A DNA stretch of 64,000 bases, from NCBI GenBank assembly GCA_024663395.1, contig JANFAH010000019.1, positions 1 through 64,000 of the forward strand, given 5' to 3'. Under the pieces are notes generated by a model, which had not been told where the DNA came from, ran no database searches, and worked only from the letters and a program-made list of their open reading frames with translations. A program made the position numbers and the translations under genes. Every line of letters begins with the position of its first letter. Position 1 is the first letter of the stretch. The stretch is from Pisolithus tinctorius (taxonomy: Eukaryota; Basidiomycota; Agaricomycetes; Boletales; Pisolithaceae). Positions 21,765 to 32,659 of this stretch are shown here, piece after piece.

Positions 21765-23624
21765 TGCCACACACCAAAGGTGTTGTGGACATGGTTACAG
21801 CTGACTCTGCCTAACTCATCAACAAGTTGCATGCAATGCCCATGCCATGCAGATGAAGACTGAAGGCCTCATGTGTAGAAGGACTGCTGGATGTATGCAG
21901 TCATCTGTCACACAAGAATGAGTTGTCAGTGCTAAAGAGAAAAGAGGAAGCAAGTTAAGTGTGCATTAAAGGTTTTTAGCACCCATGTACAGCATTCTGG
22001 TTTTCATCATATCTCCACCATTTCCAAAGATAATGACTCCATTCTCACACTTGTGTAAAGTGCTCAGCCACACAATTCTGCCTTCCAAATTTGGAGAGGA
22101 TCCTCACCCTATGCATTTCTACAGCACTCCACCCATCAGATGCTCATTTCACCAAGTCCATCAGAAATGGCTGCCTCTTCATCAGTCATCTTGCTTGTCT
22201 CCTTTGCCAGAGACAGTGGCTATGTATATCTGCCAGGCATTCCCACCAGCTTCCATCCTGAAGCCCCCTGGTTCATTCCATCATTGTCAGCCCCATCTCA
22301 TCCCATGCAGCTTGGTCAGCATGTTCTCCTTGTCAGTATGACTTCCAGAAGGATGTTCTTTGGTCACCTCAGGTCTGTCACTCAGTTAGCAAGGTCTTAT
22401 GTGGTCATTTTGGTCTCCCCTCTTGATGAAGCATATGGATCATTCCTCCCTACTCCCTGCACTGTCTTTATTCCAGTCTCATCTGTCATTCTCCCCACAT
22501 TGTGACAGCTGCAGCATAATCTACTGTTCTCTGCCCTCCCTGATTGCATTCATGATGAGTATGACATGCATCTTGCCTTCTTACTGCAAGATTCAGCAGG
22601 AGACATCCCCCCTTCTCCTCCTCCTCCATCAGAGCCCCATTCATGAAGCTTTTGTTAACTTTGCTGAGAGGATGAATGGGTGGGAGATGTGATCACTTAT
22701 GCTCCCATTGCCCCACAGACCCCCAATGCCCTAGCCCCTTTGACACCTGACTCATGCCCTTCAATTCTGGAATTAATACTTCCCTATTTGGAAACACTGT
22801 CCATCTGTCATCCCATCTTTGGATCTAGAGATGTCTCCACTGAGATCTGACATGCATTGCCACCCCCCAATGTGATATCAGTGTGCTTACTCAGTTTCTG
22901 ACATTATTTAACTCATTCTGTGATGTTTTGACTGTCCTTGACTTGTTTATTGCCAATACTTACCAATCCTCTTTTCTGGCTTACTTTTCATTTCTTGCTT
23001 ACTCATTATGATTACTCACTGCTTACAGTCCTTACTCATTACTTACCAAGCATTTGTGCCTCATTTGTCATAGGCTGTGCTCCCCCCACAGTATGTAAAC
23101 CCCCTTGTACTTAGCTACAAAAGGAAGCAATCAAGAAGCAATCCAGTCAGTCAGTTCAGTTCATCTCTGAAATAACTTGTTGTCAAAAGTTGAAGCTCCA
23201 CAAAGGGGTCTATCTGTCATCATTCATATCCTTGGTAGTTGGGGCTCATTCAGAAGGGTCTATCTACCAACATTCATCTGCAGTCTAATCCATGCTTAGT
23301 CAGCAACTTTGCTTAGTCATTCTTTCACTCCTGCATAAGTTGTCATCAACTTGTGCCAGGAGCATGTCCTAAAGATCATCACTCCAGAGTACTTTTGGCT
23401 GAATACCTTCACTCTATTCAGCATCCCCTGGTCAGTCATCATTCATTCATCTTCTCCTGTGTAACTTGTCATCAACTTACATCAGGAGCACCTGCCATTG
23501 AAACTCCCCCACATTAGTTTCTTCTGCCCTCCAGGTTCCACAGAGGCAAACCACCACTTGCTCTTTATTTGTCTTTGGTGTTGGTTTTGGTTGGTTTCAC
23601 CACCTTCCCACACTTTGACTCACA
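21765..23624 (+). mobile_element. L4: full-length L-family copy, TSD CTGC
   Basis: The 1,860-bp copy is flanked by CTGC at 21,761-21,764 and 23,625-23,628. The first bases are TGCCACACACC (one change from the consensus TGTCAC) and the end is TTTGACTCACA. The TATA box is degraded to CAGTATGTAAAC (near 23,092). ORF remains are at 21,985-22,341 and 22,140-22,505, the latter encoding SFARDSGYVYLPGIPTSFHP. It is CpG-poor and therefore older than L9. Confidence 0.8.
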
Positions 23625-23775
23625 CTGCTCCTACTCCACCCTAAGAGGAAGTCAGGGGTGTTGTGCAACTTTGACACCTGTCTTGAATGTGATGAGCTGT
23701 GCTATGACCAGCTTTGACAGAACAGAGACTATTAGCAAACTTGAAGGGTTTGGGACAACCCATGGCAGAAGATTG

Positions 23776-24106
23776 TCAGATGAAATCTCCCTTTCCATCC
23801 TTTACCACTTCAATGGTCTGGTTGGTATGAGCCAGGTGAATGGTGGCCTTGGAACAACACTTCATGCTGTGAGAGATATAGGGATTCTTGGTGGAAAAGG
23901 TTTCACCACAGGTTGTACAAGCATAGATGGGCATGATGAGACAGCATGGTAAGGGGAAGAGATGCAAAGCAGAAAATTTCCCAGTCATCTCTATTAATTT
24001 GGTCTGCCCACCCTAAACATCCTGATTTGGATGTCCCCATTAGGCAATCCCTCTCAACATGTTGGTGTATTGTGATATTGGCACCTGTCCCAAACTTATG
24101 TCCCAA
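23776..24106 (-). pseudogene. Zinc-finger-like fragment
   Basis: The minus strand reads IYACTTCGETFSTKNPYISH with a downstream Cys, a C-x2-C...H-type finger, followed by TIHLAHTNQTIEVVKDGKGDF. A similar order (a finger, then a beta-rich stretch ending before another CxxC) occurs in several basidiomycete repeat-associated proteins. It stops after about 70 codons. Identity is uncertain. It lies between L4 and a 21-bp minisatellite. Confidence 0.3.
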
Positions 24107-24277
24107 CTCAGATAAGTGACTGGTTGCTTATTTGTGAGGTTAATGTGCAACTGCAACTTCCCTAGAGATCATGTAGAGTTGGCACCCCTACTGGTATATC
24201 ACAAGCCTGGACACATGGGCATGCATGGCATTCAGGGTATGAAAGATGACCTGATGGAAATCCAGGATCTTGTTGCT

Positions 24278-24625
24278 GTGAGGTTGCCCTCAGTGGCTGT
24301 ACAGTTGCCTTCACCAGCTATGTGGTTGCCTTCAGTGGCTGTGAGGTTGCCCTCAGTGGCTGTGTAGGTTGCCTTTGCCTACTATCTGCTTTCCTGCAGT
24401 AGCTGTACAAGTTGTCCTCTCAACTTGATAGTCATCTTCCATCCAGATAAACAACTGGTTGCTTATTTTCTCTACTGACAGTGACTGTCTTGCTGTCTTG
24501 CTTGCCTTTGCCTGCTATGTGGTTTCCTTCAGTGGCTGTGTAGGTTGCCTTCACCTTCTATGTGGTTGCCTTCAGTGGTTGTGAGGTTGCCCTCAGTGGC
24601 TGTGATGTTGCCTTCAGGCAACCTT
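24278..24625. repeat. 21-bp minisatellite in two blocks
   Basis: Units of GTGAGGTTGCCCTCAGTGGCT repeat exactly every 21 bp (GTTGCC at 24,283, 24,304, 24,325 and 24,346). They resume at about 24,505-24,625 after a less regular 130 bp. No ORF function is implied. Confidence 0.8.
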
Positions 24626-25185
24626 CCATATAAGGCAGGTTTCCCTTGGAGGCAAGGGTGGACTCCAGAAAGTAGATTATTAGGTCATGTTTAATTCTCT
24701 CATTGGCAGAGTTGCCCATGGTGGGTGTACCATGAATGATGTTGGAACTTTGTTCAAAATTGGCCAATTCAACCAGGACTCTTTGAATATCAATCATGCA
24801 GTTTCATGTGATGTGCCTTGATTTGATGGTTCAGAGTATAGCTTTGTCTCTTTTTGGGATGCAAACATTCATCATATCCTCAAGCTGACCCTGCCAAATG
24901 GTGAAGCTATTTGAAATAGCAGCAAGTTTACCTTGACTTCAATGTCCCACCCTGATTTTGCTTTCCTTCTGAATCAAATATGCCCTTTCTGCAGAGAGGA
25001 AAAGGGACCAGAAGGATGTGGCCCTCCTGAGGTGGAGCTGATAGACAAGCTCATATGGATTTATGACTCTGCCCCCCATATGCTTGGTGAGTATTCTACA
25101 TTCAGTTATGTAGATATCTGAACTGCCTCCATAACCTACTACTGTGTTGGGACTTCTATGACTCTCACTGCCATTATGGCCCCAG
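24626..25185. other. Unassigned stretch
   Basis: A short plus-strand frame at 24,933-25,121 contains CPFCREEKGPEGCGPPE (one CxxC), and no family is recognised. The remainder shows no gene-like signal. Confidence 0.25.
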
Positions 25186-26852
25186 TGTGAGTCAAAGTGA
25201 GGAAAGGTGGTGTAAACCAACCAAAACCAACACCAAAGACAAATAAAAGGCAAGTGGTGGTGTACCTCTGCAGAACCTGGAAGGCAGAAAAATCTATAGG
25301 GGGGGAATTTCAATGGCAGGTGCTCCTGACACAAGTCATTGACAAGTTATGCAGGAGCAGATGAATGGATGCTGACTAGAGTGATGAACTTCAATAGAAT
25401 GTGCCCCTGGTGCAAGTTGTCAACAAGTTACACAGGAGTGGATGGATGACTAAGCAAAAGTTGCTGACTAATCATAGATGATACTGCTGATGAATAGAGG
25501 TAGATAGGCACTTGATGGAGCCCCAACTACCAAGGATATGAATGATGACAGACTCTTCTGAATGAGCCTCAACTGTCAATGACAAGTTATGTATGCCTGA
25601 GATGAGCTGAACTGACTGCTTGAGTGACTGCTGATTCACTGGGTTGTACCTAAGTACATGGGGGTTTATATACTGTGGGGGGAGCACAGCCTATGACAAA
25701 TGAGGCACAAACACTTGGTAAGTAATGAGTAAGGACTGTAAGCAGTGAGTAATCATAATGAGTAAGTGAGAAATGAAAAGTAAGCAATCAAAGAGGATTG
25801 GTAAGTATTGGAAACAAATGAGTCAAAGACAGTCAAAATATCACAGCATGAGTCAAAGAATGACAGAAACTGAGTAAGCACACTGATATCACATTAGGGT
25901 GTGGGCAATGGGAGCATAGGTGATCATGTCTCCCACCCATTCATCCTCTCAGCAAAGTTAACAAAACACTTCATGAACAGGGGTCTGATGGAGGAGGAGG
26001 AGAAGGGGTGACATCTTCTGCTGGATCTTGCAGTAAGAAGGCAAGATGCATGTCATACTCATCATGGATGCAATCAGGGAGGGCAGAGAACAGTTGATTA
26101 CACTGCAGCTGTCACAATGTGGGGAGAGTGATGGATGAGATTGGAATAAAGACATTGCAGGGAGCAGGGAGGAACAATCCATATGCTTCATCAAGTGGAG
26201 ACACCAAAATGACTACATAAGACCTTTTTAACCATGTGACAGACCTGAGGCAACCAAAGAATGTCCTTCTGGAAGTCATATTGACAAGGAGAACATGCTG
26301 ACCAAGCTGCATGGGATGAGATGGGGCTGACAAAAATGGGATGGACCAGGGGGCTTCAGGACAGAAGCTGGTGGGAATGCCTGGCAGATATGCATAGCCA
26401 CTGTCTCTGGAAATGGAGACAAGTGAGATGATCAGTGAAGATGTGGCCATTTCTGGTGGACTTAGCAAAATGAGCATCTGATGGATGGAGTGCTGTAGAA
26501 ACATGTAGGGCAAAAGGATCCTTTCCAAATTCAGAAGGCAAGATGGCATGGCTGAGCACTTTAAGTGAGTGTGAGAATGGAGTCAATATCTTTGGAAATG
26601 GTGGAGATATGATGAAAACTGGAATGCTGTACACTGGCACTAAAAACCTTTGATGCACACTTAACTTGCTTCCTCTTTTCTCTTTAGCACTGATGACTCA
26701 TTGTTGTGTGAAGGATGACTGCTCATGTCCAGCAGTCTTTCTATGCATGAGGGCTTTAGTCTTCATCTCCATTGATGGCATGGCATGCAACTCATTGATG
26801 AGATATGCAGAATCAGCTGTAATCATGTCCACAACACCTTTGGTGTGTGACA
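25186..26852 (-). mobile_element. L5: L-family copy
   Basis: This 1,667-bp minus-strand copy has both termini (TGTGAGTCAAAG at 25,186 and GGTGTGTGACA ending at 26,852). The flanks CCAG and CTTG do not match, so the target duplication is lost or the ends are recombinant. ORF remains at 26,658-26,356 and 26,549-26,112 show the same overlapping pair as in other copies. The TATA box (TTTATATACTG on the plus strand) is intact near 25,672. Confidence 0.7.
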
Positions 26853-27039
26853 CTTGTCCCTGGACAGAAGCCAATGCACTGTGATATAATCACTGTTGAT
26901 CTGAAGTCAAGGAAGAATTGCATTGACAACATACAGCACCTGATCATTCTCTCACCACTTCTCCTCCTCCTGGCCAACCTCATGCCACCTGATGTCAATG
27001 ATTTTCATCAGCTGCAGAGGTAAGAGTTTTGCTTAGAAT

Positions 27040-27708
27040 ATGTGATTACTTGGAGTGACAAGTTCACAGGCCAAATTCCATTATCTTCCTCAATCCTGCT
27101 GAGGTTGTCAAGTCTTACCAGTGCAATGATGCTAGGGAGAGGGTCAAACACCTCAGAACAATCTACAAGACCCTCAGAGATCATTTGGTCCCTAATACAA
27201 ATATGCCGGTCAGTGCAAAGACGAACAGTGTAATTTTGAAGCCACATGGAATTGCCAAACAGCCATACAACAGGAGGGAATTGCAGGAATGCCTGATATG
27301 TATTCTGACTACACTTGATGTGTGATATTTCTTCAATCCTTTTGCATAATCTCACTGCCTCCAGGCTCTCCATAAAATTCCACTGTATCACCATGACATT
27401 CAGTGCCAAATGTTATCTGAAAGATTGATGATAAATTGAAGTGGTTCTTGATTGATTTTGAAGATGCAGCCACACCCCAAACTGCAGCTTGGATTTTGTT
27501 TACAAAAGAAGAGCACTCTTCAGCTATTTTTCAAGATGGCCATGGGTCAGAGGTTGACATTTGGGGTGTAGGATATTTGATTCAAACATCAGCAATCATG
27601 GATACAGATGAGTGGAAGGTGCTTGGGGAGGATATCTGCAACCATTCTGCTGAGTTGCATGCAGAGGATGTTCTTACACTTCTTAATGACACCTCTGGAT
27701 TAGACTGA
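27040..27708 (+). pseudogene. Protein-kinase-like fragment (basidiomycete FunK1-like)
   Basis: Plus-strand fragments in changing frames read NSVILKPHGIAKQPYN (about 27,225) and LQECLICILTTL. PLYHHDIQCQML (about 27,380) corresponds to a degraded HRDIRWxN catalytic loop. WFLIDFEDAATPQTA (27,436 on) takes the place of the DFG region, and GHGSEVDIWGVGYLI is the C-lobe. Replacement of HRD by HHD and of the following Arg by Gln fits CpG decay. Stops and frame changes show it is not functional. The C-terminal end at 27,708 runs into a CACTA transposase fragment. The minus-strand ORF across 27,008-27,409 is only the reverse of this coding sequence. Confidence 0.55.
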
Positions 27709-27739
27709 AGGGAGGGGTCAAACACCCTCACACCATCTT

Positions 27740-28640
27740 CCACACCATTCCTATTGGTCCCCAACTCCAGGCCCTCTGGCAACACCCCAACACTGCTAAC
27801 AAGATGCATTACTGCAAGGAAAGAACTCAACAAGTATTTGACAAGCTTCTTGCCAATGATGGCTTCATCAATGCATTTGATGACATCTTCTGTGGGAGTG
27901 CATATATCCATGGTATCTGTGATGGTACCATCACTCCTGATGATACTCTTCTTATGATATCCATCAATGGTGCTCAACTCTTTGAATCCAGGGAATCAGA
28001 TTGTTAGATTTATATCTGGATCATTCTCAACCTCTCACTTGATCATTGCTACAAGAAGAAGCATGTCCTTCATGGTGCAATCATCCCTGGCCCAAAAAAA
28101 CTGAAGTTTGTTGAGTCCTTCTTGTTGCCAGGTTTTCATCACCTCGCCTTGCAATGTGAGGGTCTCAAGATATGGGATTCTGCTTGCAATCATAACTTCA
28201 CTTCTTGTCTATACCTATTCCTTGCATGTGCTGATGGTCCTGGTCTGCTCACAATGAGCAATTTTGTTGGACAGCAAGGTAAAAATGGTTGTCACATGCA
28301 CTGTCCTCTCAAAAGTTGTTGGAAGCCTGGCCCTTCTCAGTACTACCCTGTTTTACTCAAACCCAACAACTACAACATCACTGGATGTAACCATGGTGAT
28401 GTCAACATCTATGATGTCAGCCCAAGCACCTCTATGCACTATGTTGTACAACTGCACACCATCCTTTGCTCTCAGAATCAGAAAGAATATGAAGGATGAC
28501 ACCTCAAGACTGGCATCGTTGGCCCCAGCATTCCTCTTGGACTGCAGCCATACCTTGTCCTTGGTATCCCCAAATGTTTCCCATCAGAAATGATGCACTT
28601 GAGTGGTGCAAACATGGCTGCACTGTCAGAAATCCACATT
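27740..28640 (+). pseudogene. CACTA/Tnp2-like transposase fragment
   Basis: Reading frames in order give GPQLQALWQHPNTANKMHY (about 27,758), then FDDIFCGSAYIHGICDGTIT, SINGAQLFESRESDC (27,804-28,007), IYIWIILNLSLDHCYKKKHV, AIIPGPKKLKFVESFLLPGF and CADGPGLLTMSNFVGQQGKN (28,122-28,499). This block order is typical of the Tnp2 domain in Agaricomycete CACTA elements. A TAG (where the family has SDCW) and several frame changes interrupt it. The N- and C-terminal parts of the element are missing. It is in the same orientation as, and abuts, the kinase fragment. Confidence 0.7.
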
Positions 28641-29202
28641 CCCTAGATGTGTAAGCCCCTATCATTGACTGTTCCATGACTATCATTATGTCCCCAGACC
28701 ACTTGCATCCACTGCCACTCATGCACTACCTTCCTGCCTTCTTCACTACCTTCCCATGTCCTTGCTCCCTCTCATGCACTGCTACACCTGCAGCTGCTGT
28801 GTTCCAGTCACTTCCTTTCCTTTGGACTCTTTCTTCTACCATGGTCTCTGTTCCCTTTATGCTAGTAGTATACCCTAGGTTCTGGGTTTGCCCAGACTAT
28901 AAAAGCCCTGTACATAGGTACAGAATGATACCTTTTGGCACTTGGAAGGTCACTATGAGTTTTATTTTCACTTTGTCTACACTGCATGCCTCACAAACCA
29001 CCATGCACAAACTACATATACTGCTCACACCACTTGCATCACCAGTACAACCCCACAGAACACACCATGCATGCCATAAATCACTACCACTACAAAGTGC
29101 AGAGCCCCACCTTCTATTCTCAGCAGTCCAGAATCCCTTGGGACAAATAATTTGTTCCCTTCATTTTATTGTTGTTATCTAAGCTATCTAGCTCATATTA
29201 TA
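28641..29202. other. No recognisable gene
   Basis: The only landmark is a TATAAAAG box near 28,900 in a CT-rich context, which may belong to an unidentified LTR or promoter. Short ORFs here have biased composition. Confidence 0.25.
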
Positions 29203-29418
29203 CAGTGAGGGACAAAAGTGTTGCAATGTTTGTGAGGTGTGACTTGCTGCCAATGTAGCTTGGGCTATTCTGCACAGATAATCATGATACCTATACCATT
29301 GGAAAGGGTGACTCTAAGCTTTCCAGAGCACTAGGGTTCAGTCCAAAAAAAGCAATACATGCCAAGATACACCCTATTCTTTCTGAAAAGTGCATTGCAA
29401 CACTTTTGTCCCTGGCTG
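29203..29418. mobile_element. Tc1/mariner-type MITE
   Basis: A 216-bp element has inverted ends. The left end is CAGTGAGGGACAAAAGTG followed by TTGCAAT. The right end is ATTGCAA followed by CACTTTTGTCCCTGGCTG. The arms match over about 25 bp with two mismatches near the tip. The left flank is TA, as expected for Tc1/mariner insertion. The right flank is GT, so one copy of the TA duplication has changed. There is no coding capacity. Confidence 0.75.
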
Positions 29419-29629
29419 GTGAAATAGTGAAAAGTGACCTTTTGATGGGATTGAGGGCATGAAGAATGGGAAAATATGATTACATGATAAACCACATGGT
29501 CTTCCAGATGATTTGTCAGCATGTAAACAATGAACATTGGACTTGTACCATTAACCCTCCCTCTTTTATCACAACTCATGAAATCATCTCTCTAGCTCAC
29601 ATGGTCATTTTCTCAAGGAATTCTTATCC

Positions 29630-30098
29630 CCAGCAGTCAGTCAGTTCTTCTCAGCATAACTCATCATTGACAGTTGAGGCTCCACAAAGGGGTCTATCTG
29701 TCATCATTTGTATACTTGGTAGTTGAGGCTCATTCAGAAGAGTCTATCTGCCATCCTTCATCATCTGCAGTCCACTCCATGCTTAGTCATTCCTCACACC
29801 TGCATAACTCATCAACGACTTGTGCCAGGAGCACATTTTTATCAAAGTCCATCATTCTAGAAGTCCTTTTGGCTGAACACCTTCACTCTGTTCAGCATCC
29901 CCCATCCAGTCATCACTTGCTTGTCTACTCCTGTGTAACTCATCGATGACTTGTGCTAGGGGCACCCGCCATCAAAGTTTCCCCCTCTTAGGTTTTCTGC
30001 ACTCCAGGTTCTGCAGAGGCAAACCACCACTTGCACATCATTTGTCTTTGGTGTTGGATTTGTTTGGTTTATACCAGCTTTCCACACTTAGACTCACA
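29630..30098 (+). mobile_element. L6: 3' fragment of the L family
   Basis: This is the R-U5-like part only: the repeated GTTGAGGCTC...GTCTATCTG modules, the ACTTGTGCCAGGAGC modules, and the ACTTAGACTCACA end at 30,098. It sits directly against the RT reading frame of Ty3 element B, as if inserted there. The 5' part was lost together with the upstream half of element B. Confidence 0.7.
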
Positions 30099-30822
30099 TC
30101 ATTCTGAGATGTGATTGCTGAAGGATGGTTGGTTGTCTACATGGATGACCTCCTCATCTTCTCCACTGACCCTGAAGAACATAAATGAAGAACCCATTGC
30201 ATTCTTGAACAAATGAGGGAACTGTCACTCCCTCTCAAATTGGAAAAGTGCCACTTTGATCTGACTGAGGTTGAATACCTTGGAATGATCATCAAAGAAA
30301 ACACCATCACCATGGACCCTGTCAAAGTCCAAGGTATTGCTGAATGGCCTGTCCCAAAGAAGGTCAAGGACATGCAATCCTTTTTAGGATTTGCAAACTT
30401 TTATAGAAGATTTGTCCCCTATTATTCTGACATCGCCTGACCCCTGATCGACCTCACCAAGAAAACAACTGTTTGGGAATGGTTGAAGAAATGCCAAACT
30501 GCCTTCAATATCCTAAAAAGGATCTTCATGGCACAACCTACCCTCTGAATGCCTGACACTTCTTGACCATTCGCAATAATGACTGATGTGTCAAAGTATG
30601 CAACTGGAGGTGTTCTCCTTCAGGAAGATTCCAACAGCAAGTGGCAACCCTGTGCCTTCATCTCTCAATCATTTAACCCCACAGAAAGAAACTACAACAT
30701 CTATGATAGAGAACTGCTTGGGGTTATCCAAGGCTTGAAATCCTGGAGGCACTATCTCCATGGATCACTGTTTCTGGTCAAGGTCTTCACTGACCACAAG
30801 AATTTGACCTACTCCAATGTGC
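30099..30822 (+). pseudogene. Ty3 B: reverse transcriptase (C-terminal half) and RNase H
   Basis: It begins at DVIAEGWLVVYMDDLLIFST, so RT motif YMDD is present (about 30,140). It continues through [40 protein letters not shown] and the RNase H start ([19 protein letters not shown] at 30,579). The frame breaks at KPLTHIA-type Arg positions that are now TGA (30,187, 30,438, 30,546, 30,564). It is cut by L7 after [11 protein letters not shown] and resumes at 32,664. The stretch DMQSFLGF keeps CAA where element A has TGA, which fits a lost CGA in the ancestor. Confidence 0.85.
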
Positions 30823-32659
30823 TGTGAGTCAGTGTGGAAAGCTGGTATAAACCAAACAAATCCAACACCAAAGACAAATGATGTGCAAGTGGTGGTTTGC
30901 CTCTGCAGAACCTGGAGTGCAGAAAACCTAAGAGGGGGAAACTTTGATGGCGGGTGCCCCTAGCACAAGTCATCGATGAGTTACACAGGAGTAGACAAGC
31001 AAGTGATGACTGGATGGGGGATGCTGAACAGAGTGAAGGTGTTCAGCCAAAAGGACTTCTAGAATGATGGACTTTGATAAAAATGTGCTCCTGGCACAAG
31101 TCGTTGATGAGTTATGCAGGTGTGAGGAATGACTAAGCATGGAGTGGACTGCAGATGATGAAGGATGGCAGATAGACTCTTCTGAATGAGCCTCAACTAC
31201 CAAGTATACAAATGATGACAGATAGACCCCTTCATGGAGCCTCAACTGTCAATGATGAATTATGCTGAGAAGAACTGACTGACTGCTGAGTGAATGGCTT
31301 CTGGTTCACTTGGGGGTAGCTAAGTACATGGGGGTTTATACTGTGGGGGGAGCACAGCTTGTGACAAACAAGGCACAAACACTTGGTAAGTAATGAGTAA
31401 GGACTGAGTAATCATGATGAGTAAGCAAGAAACAAAAAGTAAGCAAGCAAAGAAGATTGGTAAGTATTGGCAATGAATGAGTCAAGGACAGTCAAAATAT
31501 CAGAAAACAAGTCAAATGGAGTCAGAAACTGGGTAAGCACACTGATATCACATTAGGGGGTGGCGATGCAAGTCAGATCTTGGTGGAGACATCTCTAGAT
31601 CCAAAGATGGCATGACAGATGGATGGTGTTTCCAGATAGGGAAGTATTAATTCCAGAATTGAAGGGCATGAGTCAGGCATCAAAGGGGCTAGGGTGTTGG
31701 GGTCTGTGGGGCAATGGGAGCATAAGTGATTGCATCTCCCACCCTTTCATCCTCTCAGTGAAGTTAACAAAAACTTCATGAACAGGGCTCTGATGGAGGA
31801 GGAGGAGAAGGGGGGACATCTTCTGCTGGATCTTGCAGTAAGAAGGCAAGATGCATGTCATACTTGTCATGAATGTGATCAGGGAGGCTGGAGAACAGTA
31901 GACTATGCTGCAGCTGTCACAATGCAGGAAGAATGATGGACAAGACTGGAATAAAGATGGTGCAGTGAGCAGGGAGGAATGATCCATATGCTTCATCAAC
32001 TGGGGAGACCAAAACAACCACATGAGACCTTTCTAACCAAGTGACAGACCTGAGGCGACCAAAGAATGTCCTTCTGGAAGTCATACTGACAAGGAGAACA
32101 CACTGACCAAGCTGCATGGGACAAGATGGGGCTGACAATGATGGGATGAACCAGGGGGCTTCAGGACAGAAGCTGGTGGGAATGCCTGGCAGATATACAT
32201 AGCCACTGTCTCTGGAAAATGAGACAAGCAAGACAATTGACAAAGAGGTAGCCATGATTGATGGACTTAGCAAAATGAGTGTCTGATGGATGGAGTGCTG
32301 TAGAAATGCATAGGGTACAAGGATCCTCTCCAAATTTGGAAGGCAGAATTGTGTGGCTGAGCACTTTAAGTGAGTGTGAGAACAGAGTCAATATCTTTGG
32401 AAATGGTGGAGATACAACAAAAACCGGAATGCCATACACAGGTGCTAAAAACCTTTTATGCATGCTTAACTCACTTCCTCTTTTCTCTTTAGCACTGATG
32501 ACTCATTCTTGTGCAAAGGATGACTGCTCACATCTGGCAGTCTTTCTACGCATGAGGCCTTTAGTCTTCATCTGCATGGCATGGGCATTGTGCACAACTT
32601 GTCAATGAGTTAGGCAGAGTCAGCTGTAACCATGTCCACAACACCTTTGGTGTGTGACA
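30823..32659 (-). mobile_element. L7: full L-family copy inside Ty3 B, TSD GTGC
   Basis: The 1,837-bp minus-strand copy is flanked by GTGC at 30,819-30,822 and 32,660-32,663. Excising it and one GTGC rejoins the RNase H frame of element B (LTYSNVPQNLNHHQAQWLL). ORF remains at 32,463-32,161 and 32,333-31,917 preserve SFSRDSGYVYLPGIPTSF. Part of the TATA box is lost (GTTTATACTG). Confidence 0.9.

Noticed and set aside
24278..24625. Possible CRISPR array
   Set aside because: Units are directly adjacent with no unique spacers, and the genome is eukaryotic; it is a simple 21-bp minisatellite.
25186..26852. 4-bp target duplication for L5
   Set aside because: Flanks are CCAG and CTTG, which differ at two positions; no duplication can be claimed.
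27008..27409. 133-codon minus-strand ORF
   Set aside because: It is antisense to the kinase-like fragment read on the plus strand, where conserved motifs are seen.
4022..32659. L copies as paired LTRs of one long retrotransposon (for example L1 with L4, or L5 with L7)
   Set aside because: Individual copies have their own matching 4-bp flanks, and the sequence between same-orientation copies consists of unrelated elements.
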